Positions 58,124-64,000 of a stretch of 64,000 nt of DNA are shown piece after piece. The position numbers and the translations under genes are program-made. The notes under the pieces were generated by a model. That model worked only from the letters and a program-made list of their open reading frames with translations. It searched no databases and had not been told where the DNA came from. How positions within the stretch are numbered: position 1 is the stretch's first letter; each line of letters opens with the position of its first letter. Origin of the DNA: Streptomyces regalis (lineage in GTDB: Bacteria; Actinomycetota; Actinomycetes; Streptomycetales; Streptomycetaceae); NCBI RefSeq assembly GCF_001509475.1, contig NZ_LLZG01000081.1:62001-126000 (forward strand). The letters are read 5' to 3'.

Positions 58124-58924
58124 TTATGCCTTTTGTTTGTTGCGGCGATTGCCAATGACCATGGAGGCCAGGACGAACAGTACGGCGACGACGAACATGG
58201 CCGTACCGATGACATTGATCTGAACGGGCGTTCCGCGCTGGGCCGAGCCCCAGACGAACATCGGGAAGGTGACGGTGGAACCCGCGTTGAAATTGGTGAT
58301 GATGAAATCGTCGAAGGAGAGCGCGAAGGCGAGCATCGCGCCCGCCGCGATCCCCGGAGCGGCGATCGGCAGAGTGACCCGGACGAACGTCTGGAACGGT
58401 CCGGCGTACAGGTCCTGCGCGGCCTGCTCCAGCCGCGGGTCCATCGACATCACGCGGGCCTTGACCGCCGTCACGACGAAGCTCAGGCAGAACATGATGT
58501 GGGCGATGAGGATCGTCCAGAAGCCCAGCTGGGCGCCCATGTTGAGGAACAGGGTGAGCAGCGAGGCCGCCATGACGACCTCGGGCATCGCCATCGGCAG
58601 GAAGATCAGCGAGTTCACGGCGCCGCGCGCGCGGAAGCGGTAGCGGACCAGTGCGAAGGCGATCATCGTGCCGAGGAGCGTGGCGCCGACCGTCGCCCAG
58701 AACGCGATCTGGAGGCTGAGCGACAGCGAGCCGCACAGGTCGGAGACGCCGCACGGGTCCTGCCAGGCGGCCGTGGAGAACTCCTGCCATTCGTAGTTGA
58801 AGCGCCCCTTCGGTTGGTTGAAGGAGAAGACCGTCACGACGACGTTCGGCAGGAGGAGATAAGCGAGCGTCAGCAGTCCCGCGATGACGACGAGATTGCG
58901 CTTGAGCCAGTTGACGAAGGTCAT
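58124..58924 (-). CDS. potC: Polyamine ABC importer permease PotC
   Basis: 266 residues, six membrane segments (NLVVIAGLLTLAYLLLPNVV...), EAA loop AAQDLYAGPFQTFVRVTLPIAAPGIAAG. Paired with potB; the potB stop directly precedes this ATG with no gap. Confidence 0.92.
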   Translation of the reverse strand: MTFVNWLKRNLVVIAGLLTLAYLLLPNVVVTVFSFNQPKGRFNYEWQEFSTAAWQDPCGVSDLCGSLSLSLQIAFWATVGATLLGTMIAFALVRYRFRARGAVNSLIFLPMAMPEVVMAASLLTLFLNMGAQLGFWTILIAHIMFCLSFVVTAVKARVMSMDPRLEQAAQDLYAGPFQTFVRVTLPIAAPGIAAGAMLAFALSFDDFIITNFNAGSTVTFPMFVWGSAQRGTPVQINVIGTAMFVVAVLFVLASMVIGNRRNKQKA

Positions 58925-59854
58925 TTAAACCAGATCCTCCGTTCCCGACCTGCGGATGTAGAGCGTCACCATGACGAGGATGGCGGCCATGAGGATGAAG
59001 GAGAGGGCCGCGGCCGTCGGATAGTCCAGGATCCGCAGGAACTGCGTCTGGATGACGTTGCCGACCATGCGGGTGTCGGTGGAGCCGAGCAGGTCCGCGT
59101 TGACGTAGTCGCCGGCCGCCGGGATGAAGGTCAGCAGGGTGCCGGAGACGACGCCCGGCATCGACAGCGGGAAGGTGACCTTGCGGAAGGTAGTGATCGG
59201 CTTGGCGTACAGGTCGCCCGCCGCCTCGTGCAGCCGGCCGTCGATGCGCTCCAGCGAGGTGTAGAGCGGCAGGACCATGAACGGCAGGAAGTTGTACGTC
59301 AGACCGCACACCACCGCCAGCGGCGTGGCCAGCACGCGGTCGCCGGAGGTCATGCCGAGCCAGCTGGTGACGTCCAGGACATGCAGCGTGTTGAGGGCGC
59401 CGACGACCGGTCCGCCGTCCGCGAGGATCGTCTTCCAGGCGAGGGTGCGGATCAGGAAGCTGGTGAAGAACGGCGCGATCACCAGGATCATGATCAGGTT
59501 CCGCCAGCGGCCCGCACGGAAGGCGATGAGGTACGCGAGCGGGTAGCCGAGGATCAGGCACAGGATCGTCGCCGAGCCGGCGTAGAGCACCGAGCGCAGG
59601 AACTGCGGGTAGTACTCGGACAGGGCGTCCCAGTAGGTGGCGAAGTGCCAGGTGACCTTGTAGCCCTCCTCCAGGGAGCCCGTCTGCACGGACGTGGAGG
59701 CCTGGTAGATCATCGGCAGCGCGAAGAAGACCAGCAGCCAGAGGATGCCGGGGAGCAGGAGCCAGTAGGGGACGAGACGGCCGCGCCCCCGCGGGGGCTT
59801 CTTCTCGGGAGCCGTCGGGGAGAGAGGCGGTGGCGCCTCGGTGAGGGTCGCCAT
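58925..59854 (-). CDS. potB: Polyamine ABC importer permease PotB
   Basis: 309 residues. Cytoplasmic Pro-rich head, then six membrane segments (LVPYWLLLPGILWLLVFFAL) and the EAA loop EAAGDLYAKPITTFRKVTFPLSMPG. The ATG overlaps the potA stop by one base (TGATG). Confidence 0.92.
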   Translation of the reverse strand: MATLTEAPPPLSPTAPEKKPPRGRGRLVPYWLLLPGILWLLVFFALPMIYQASTSVQTGSLEEGYKVTWHFATYWDALSEYYPQFLRSVLYAGSATILCLILGYPLAYLIAFRAGRWRNLIMILVIAPFFTSFLIRTLAWKTILADGGPVVGALNTLHVLDVTSWLGMTSGDRVLATPLAVVCGLTYNFLPFMVLPLYTSLERIDGRLHEAAGDLYAKPITTFRKVTFPLSMPGVVSGTLLTFIPAAGDYVNADLLGSTDTRMVGNVIQTQFLRILDYPTAAALSFILMAAILVMVTLYIRRSGTEDLV

Positions 59855-61008
59855 CAGACCGCCGCCTCTTCCTCGGTGCCGGCGTCGATGTCCTGACTGG
59901 AGTCCAGACCGAAGGTGTGCGCCGGGTTCCAGTGCAGGACCACCTCGGCGCCGGGCACCAGTCGGGCGTCCCGGTCGATGTTCTGGGCGTAGACCTCGAA
60001 CTCGGGGCAGACCGGGCTGTCGACGACGTACTGCGTGGAGACGCCGATGAAACTGGAGTCGGCGATCCTGCCGGTGATGCGGTTGCGGCCCTCGGGGATC
60101 TCGCCGGCATCGTCGGCGGGGGTGAGGGAGATCTTCTCCGGGCGGACGCCGACCAGCACCTTGCCACCGGTCGCCGTGGCCGCGGAGCAGCGCGCCTCGG
60201 GGAGGACGAGCTTGCCGCCGCCCGCCTTCAGCACGATGTCGTCGCCGCTCCTGGAGTCGACTTCGGCCTCGATGAGGTTCGAGGTGCCGAGGAAGTTGGC
60301 GACGAACGTCGTGCGCGGGTTCTCGTAGAGGTCGGTCGGCGAGCCGAGCTGCTCGACGCGGCCCGCGTTCATCACGGCGACCGTGTCGGCCATCGTCATG
60401 GCCTCCTCCTGGTCGTGCGTGACGTGGACGAAGGTGATGCCGACCTCGGTCTGGATGCGCTTGAGCTCCAGCTGCATCTGGCGGCGCAGCTTGAGGTCGA
60501 GGGCGCCGAGGGGCTCGTCGAGGAGGAGCACCTTGGGGTGGTTGATGAGCGCGCGGGCGACGGCGACGCGCTGCTGCTGACCACCCGAGAGCTGGTGCGG
60601 TTTCTTGCGGGCCTGCTCGCCGAGCTGCACGAGGTCGAGCATGTCGTCGACCTGCTTCTTCACCGACTTGATGCCGCGGCGGCGCAGGCCGAAGGCGACG
60701 TTCTCGAATATGTCGAGATGCGGGAAGAGGGCGTACGACTGGAAGACCGTGTTCACCGGCCGCTTGTACGGCGGGAGGGCGGTCACGTCCTGCTCGCCGA
60801 GGTGCACCGTGCCGGAGGAAGGTTCCTCCAGACCCGCGATCATGCGCAGGGTGGTGGTCTTGCCGCAGCCGGAGGCGCCGAGCAGGGCGAAGAAGGAGCC
60901 CTGTGGCACGGTCAGGTCGAGCGGGTGTACGGCGGTGAAGGAGCCGTAGATCTTGCTGATGCCGGAGAGGCGGACGTCGCCGCTGGTTTCGTTCGTCATT
61001 GGTGTCAC
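59854..61008 (-). CDS. potA: Polyamine ABC importer ATPase PotA
   Basis: 384 residues. Walker A LLGASGCGKTTT, Q-loop FQSYALFPHL, signature LSGGQQQRVAVARAL, Walker B VLLLDEPLGALD, H-loop THDQEEAMT; C-terminal TOBE domain (~285-375). GTG at 61008 overlaps the potD stop; an ATG three codons on (60999) is possible. Confidence 0.95.
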   Translation of the reverse strand: MTPMTNETSGDVRLSGISKIYGSFTAVHPLDLTVPQGSFFALLGASGCGKTTTLRMIAGLEEPSSGTVHLGEQDVTALPPYKRPVNTVFQSYALFPHLDIFENVAFGLRRRGIKSVKKQVDDMLDLVQLGEQARKKPHQLSGGQQQRVAVARALINHPKVLLLDEPLGALDLKLRRQMQLELKRIQTEVGITFVHVTHDQEEAMTMADTVAVMNAGRVEQLGSPTDLYENPRTTFVANFLGTSNLIEAEVDSRSGDDIVLKAGGGKLVLPEARCSAATATGGKVLVGVRPEKISLTPADDAGEIPEGRNRITGRIADSSFIGVSTQYVVDSPVCPEFEVYAQNIDRDARLVPGAEVVLHWNPAHTFGLDSSQDIDAGTEEEAAV

Positions 61009-62252
61009 GCCCCTGTGAGCTTCGCGAACTTCTCTTCGTATGCCGTCTCTTCCTTCGAGCTCAGTGAGCGGAAGGCACGGGAGGCGGCCTGCATGGCCTT
61101 GTCGGGGAGGATCAGCGGGTTGTCCGCCGCGTCCTCGTCGATCTTCGCAAGCTCTTCCTTCACGCCGTCGACGGGACAGACGTAGTTGATGTAGGCGGCG
61201 AGCTCGGCGGCGGCCTTCGGCTCGAAGTAGTAGTCGATGAGCCGCTCGGCGTTCGTCTTGTGACGGGCCTTGTTGGGGATGAGCAGGTTGTCGCTGGACG
61301 TCATGTAGCCGCTGTCCGGGATGAGGAAGTCGATGTCCGGGCTGTCGGCCTTGAGCTGTACGACGTCACCGGCCCAGGCGAGGCAGGCGGCGAAGTCGCC
61401 GCTGGTGAGGTCGGAGGTGTAGTCGTTGCCGGTGAACCGGCGGATCTGCTTGTTGTCGACGGCCTTCTGCAGGCGGGCGATCGCCGCGTCGTAGTCGTCG
61501 TCGGTGAACTTGGCCGGGTCCTTGCCCATGTCGAGCAGGGTCATCCCGACGGTGTCGCGCATCTCGGTGAGGAAGCCGACGCGGCCCTTGAGCTTGGGGT
61601 TGTCGAGCAGGTCGGAGACCGTCTTCACCTCGACGCCGTCGAGCGCCTTCTTGTTGTAGGCGATGACGGTCGAGATGCCCTGCCAGGGGTACGAGTACGC
61701 CCGTCCCGGGTCCCAGTCGGGGCTGCGGAACTGCTGCGACGTGTTGGCGAAGGCGTGCGGCAGGTTGGACGCGTCCAGTTTCTGGACCCACCCCAGGCGG
61801 ATGAGACGTGCGGCCAGCCAGTCGGTGAGGACGACGATGTCGCGCCCGGTGTCCTGCCCGGCGGCGAGCTGCGGCTTGATCTTGCCGAAGAACTCGTTGT
61901 TGTCGTTGATGTCCTCGGTGTACTTGACCTTGATGCCGGTGCGTTTCGTGAACTGTTCCAGCGTCGGATGGTGCTTGCCGCTGTCGTCGACGTCCATGTA
62001 CTCGGTCCAGTTGGAGAAGTTGACGGTCTTCTCCTCGGCCGAGTGGTCCTCGGCGGACGTGCCGCCCTGGGTCTTGCCGGCCGCGGGGATCCCGCAGGCG
62101 CTGAGCGTGCCCAGCCCGCCCAGCGCGAGCGCGCCGCCCGTGGAGGCGCGCAGCAGCGAACGGCGGGTCATGGCGGCCCTGCCGTTGCGCAGGCTGCGCC
62201 GCATGGCGGCCACTCGGGCCGGGGACAGGCGGTCGGGCTCGTACTGCTCCAT
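61005..62252 (-). CDS. potD: Polyamine-binding lipoprotein PotD
   Basis: 415 residues. Twin-arginine signal (TRRSLLRASTGGALALGG) and lipobox LSAC with lipidated Cys53. Mature protein has the spermidine/putrescine-binding fold with NFSNWTEYMD, YSYPWQGISTVIAYNKKAL, and WAGDVVQLKADSPDIDFLIPDSG, where Asp/Trp contacts to polyamines lie. First transporter gene of the operon, 85 nt after the aldehyde dehydrogenase. Confidence 0.93.
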   Translation of the reverse strand: MEQYEPDRLSPARVAAMRRSLRNGRAAMTRRSLLRASTGGALALGGLGTLSACGIPAAGKTQGGTSAEDHSAEEKTVNFSNWTEYMDVDDSGKHHPTLEQFTKRTGIKVKYTEDINDNNEFFGKIKPQLAAGQDTGRDIVVLTDWLAARLIRLGWVQKLDASNLPHAFANTSQQFRSPDWDPGRAYSYPWQGISTVIAYNKKALDGVEVKTVSDLLDNPKLKGRVGFLTEMRDTVGMTLLDMGKDPAKFTDDDYDAAIARLQKAVDNKQIRRFTGNDYTSDLTSGDFAACLAWAGDVVQLKADSPDIDFLIPDSGYMTSSDNLLIPNKARHKTNAERLIDYYFEPKAAAELAAYINYVCPVDGVKEELAKIDEDAADNPLILPDKAMQAASRAFRSLSSKEETAYEEKFAKLTGA

Positions 62253-62337
62253 GCGCGTGGTGCCCTTTCGGGAGAGATCGGAAAGGTTGGGGAGGCCGGT
62301 CGAGGGTCGGGCGGCCGGCTGCTCCCGCCTGATCTGG

Positions 62338-63873
62338 CTATCGGTCCCCGAAGACGGTGCGGTGCCAGTCCTTCCTGGCGACCGCGGTGTTGTCGAACAT
62401 GACGTGCTTGATCTGCGTGTACTCCTCGAAGGAGAAGGTTGACATGTCCTTGCCGAAGCCGGACGCCTTGTAGCCGCCGTGCGGCATCTCGCTGATGATC
62501 GGAATGTGGTCGTTGACCCAGACACACCCCGCCTTGATCTCGCGGGTGGCCCGGTTCGCCCGGTAGACGTCACGGCTCCAGGCGGAGGCGGCGAGCCCGT
62601 ACGGGGTGTCGTTGGCGAGCCGGATCCCGTCCTCGTCACTGTCGAACGGCACGACGACCAGAACCGGTCCGAAGATCTCGGACTGGACGATCTCGCTGTC
62701 CTGGGGCGCGTCGGCGACGAGGGTGGGACGGTAGTACGCGCCGTTCGCGAGCTCGCCCTTCGGCGCCTCGCCACCGGTCACCACGCGCGCGTAGGCACGT
62801 GCACGGTCGACGAACCCGGCGACCCGGTCGCGCTGGACGTGCGAGATCAGCGGGCCGAGGTCGGTGCCGGGGGCGAAGGGGTCGCCGAGGCGGACGGTGT
62901 CCATGAGGGCGGCGGTCTGCTCCACGAAAGCTTCGTAGAGCGGCCGTTGCACGTACGCGCGCGTGGCCGCCGTGCAGTCCTGCCCGGTATTGATGAGCGC
63001 CCCCGCGACCGCGCCGTGTACGGCTGCTTCGAGGTCGGCGTCGTCGAAGACGACGAAGGGCGCCTTGCCGCCCAGCTCCAGGTGGATCCGCTTCACGGTG
63101 CCGGTGGCGATCTCGGCGACGCGCTTGCCGACGGCGGTGGAGCCGGTGAAGGAGGTCATGGCGACGTCGGGATGACCGACGAGATGCTCGCCGGCCTCCC
63201 TGCCGGTCCCGGTGACGATGTTGATGACACCGTCCGGGATCCCGGCGTCGGTGGCGGCCTGCGCGAAGAGGAGCGAGGTGAGCGGGGTGAGCTCGGCGGG
63301 CTTGAGCACGATGGTGTTGCCCGCGGCGATCGCCGGGAGGATCTTCCAGGCGGCCATCTGGAGGGGGTAGTTCCAGGGGGCGATGGACCCGACCACGCCG
63401 ATGGGCTCGCGGCGGACGTAGGAGGTGTGGTCACCGGAGTACTCCCCGGCGGACTGGCCGGCGAGGTGGCGGGCGGCACCGGCGAAGAAGGCGATGTTGT
63501 CGATGGTCCCCGGCACATCGAACTCACGGGTCAGCTTCAGCGGCTTCCCGCACTGCAGGGACTCGGCGCGGGCGAATTCCTCGGCGCGGTCGGCGACGAC
63601 GGCGGCGAAGTGGTGCAGCGCGTCGGAACGCTCGCCCGGGGTGGCGGCGGCCCAGCCGGGGAACGCCTCGCGCGCGGCGGCGACGGCCACGTCGACGTCA
63701 TCGGTACCGGCCAGGTCGTACGTGTACACCTCCGCGCCGATGGCAGGGTCGACGACGGCGTGGGTACGGCCCGAGGTCCCCTTCGCCGGGCGGCCCGCGA
63801 TGTACTGCGCGCCGTCCGCGAAGCGGTCCTGGGCCGGGAATCGTTCCGGGGTGGCGGTGCCCGGGTTATGCAT
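62338..63873 (-). CDS. Gamma-aminobutyraldehyde dehydrogenase-type enzyme
   Basis: 511 residues. Catalytic Cys in [11 protein letters not shown], Glu in [24 protein letters not shown] and FTGSTAVGK. Matches PatD/PuuC-like dehydrogenases that oxidise 4-aminobutanal (or the gamma-glutamyl form) to GABA. First gene of the operon with potDABC and the amine oxidase, which makes this assignment likely. GGAGGGAG precedes the ATG at 63873. Confidence 0.9.
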   Translation of the reverse strand: MHNPGTATPERFPAQDRFADGAQYIAGRPAKGTSGRTHAVVDPAIGAEVYTYDLAGTDDVDVAVAAAREAFPGWAAATPGERSDALHHFAAVVADRAEEFARAESLQCGKPLKLTREFDVPGTIDNIAFFAGAARHLAGQSAGEYSGDHTSYVRREPIGVVGSIAPWNYPLQMAAWKILPAIAAGNTIVLKPAELTPLTSLLFAQAATDAGIPDGVINIVTGTGREAGEHLVGHPDVAMTSFTGSTAVGKRVAEIATGTVKRIHLELGGKAPFVVFDDADLEAAVHGAVAGALINTGQDCTAATRAYVQRPLYEAFVEQTAALMDTVRLGDPFAPGTDLGPLISHVQRDRVAGFVDRARAYARVVTGGEAPKGELANGAYYRPTLVADAPQDSEIVQSEIFGPVLVVVPFDSDEDGIRLANDTPYGLAASAWSRDVYRANRATREIKAGCVWVNDHIPIISEMPHGGYKASGFGKDMSTFSFEEYTQIKHVMFDNTAVARKDWHRTVFGDR

Positions 63874-63955
63874 GTCGCTCCCTCCGCGCCCCGTGAGGGG
63901 ATCGGCGTGGCTCAGGCTCGATTTGAGTGCCGATCCTGACAGAGGTAGAGGGCTC

Positions 63956-63976
63956 CAACAAGGGATTCCGTTGTTG
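63956..63976. promoter_or_regulatory. 21-bp palindrome upstream of the polyamine operon
   Basis: CAACAAGGGATTCCGTTGTTG; only one base pair of the palindrome (G/G) is broken. 83 bp before the dehydrogenase start. A second inverted repeat GATTCCGT/ACGGAATC (63964-63999) overlaps it. Candidate operator for a polyamine- or GABA-responsive repressor encoded elsewhere. Confidence 0.5.
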
Positions 63977-64000
63977 CCTTTTGGTTACGCGACGGAATCT

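Overview
The window is high-GC actinobacterial DNA, almost certainly from a Streptomyces chromosome. GC-biased third codon positions, frequent GTG starts, twin-arginine lipoproteins and gene order all fit. From memory, the order matches the core-chromosome stretch of S. coelicolor that runs from the type VII secretion edge through ribF, truB, infB, nusA, proS and dxr to the polyamine/GABA genes. No phage, IS element, CRISPR array, rRNA or tRNA gene was seen.

Region 1 (1-24 kb) is mostly housekeeping. It holds the 3' end of a MinD/ParA-like ATPase gene, ribF, a large protein joining a degenerate trypsin-like domain to a P-loop NTPase, and the rimP-nusA-ylxR-infB-ylxP-rbfA-truB translation cluster. 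These are followed by a divergent lipoprotein/ferritin-like/pseudokinase trio, proS, two GNAT acetyltransferases, and the MEP isoprenoid genes ispG and dxr around a site-2 protease gene. dxr carries a 201-bp in-frame insertion made by a palindromic element, the most unusual feature of the window.

Region 2 (24-45.6 kb) has an acyl-CoA dehydrogenase and then an apparent xyloglucan utilization locus. It encodes a LacI regulator, GH31 alpha-xylosidase, a sulfotransferase-like protein, secreted GH12 and GH74 endo-xyloglucanases, GH95 alpha-fucosidase, GH42 beta-galactosidase, a binding-protein ABC importer without its own ATPase, and a GH3 beta-glucosidase. Four near-identical palindromes (core TCGAAGCGCTTCGA) lie upstream of lacI and between the importer and GH3 genes, suggesting one LacI regulon. 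A broken GH12 remnant sits beside lacI. The model: GH12/GH74 cut xyloglucan outside the cell, the importer brings in oligosaccharides, and GH95, GH42, GH31 and GH3 strip fucose, galactose, xylose and glucose inside.

Region 3 (45.7-64 kb) is dominated by amine catabolism. It holds a succinate-semialdehyde-type dehydrogenase, a PucR-type regulator, a membrane P-loop ATPase, gabT, then a PAP2 phosphatase, a GH18 chitinase behind a DasR-like site, a small unknown protein, and a polyamine operon (aldehyde dehydrogenase, potD, potA, potB, potC, FAD-dependent amine oxidase). Together these could import polyamines and oxidise them through 4-aminobutyrate to succinate.

Several intergenic gaps contain copies of a ~60-bp hairpin repeat (16.26, 18.78, 19.83 and 38.54 kb).
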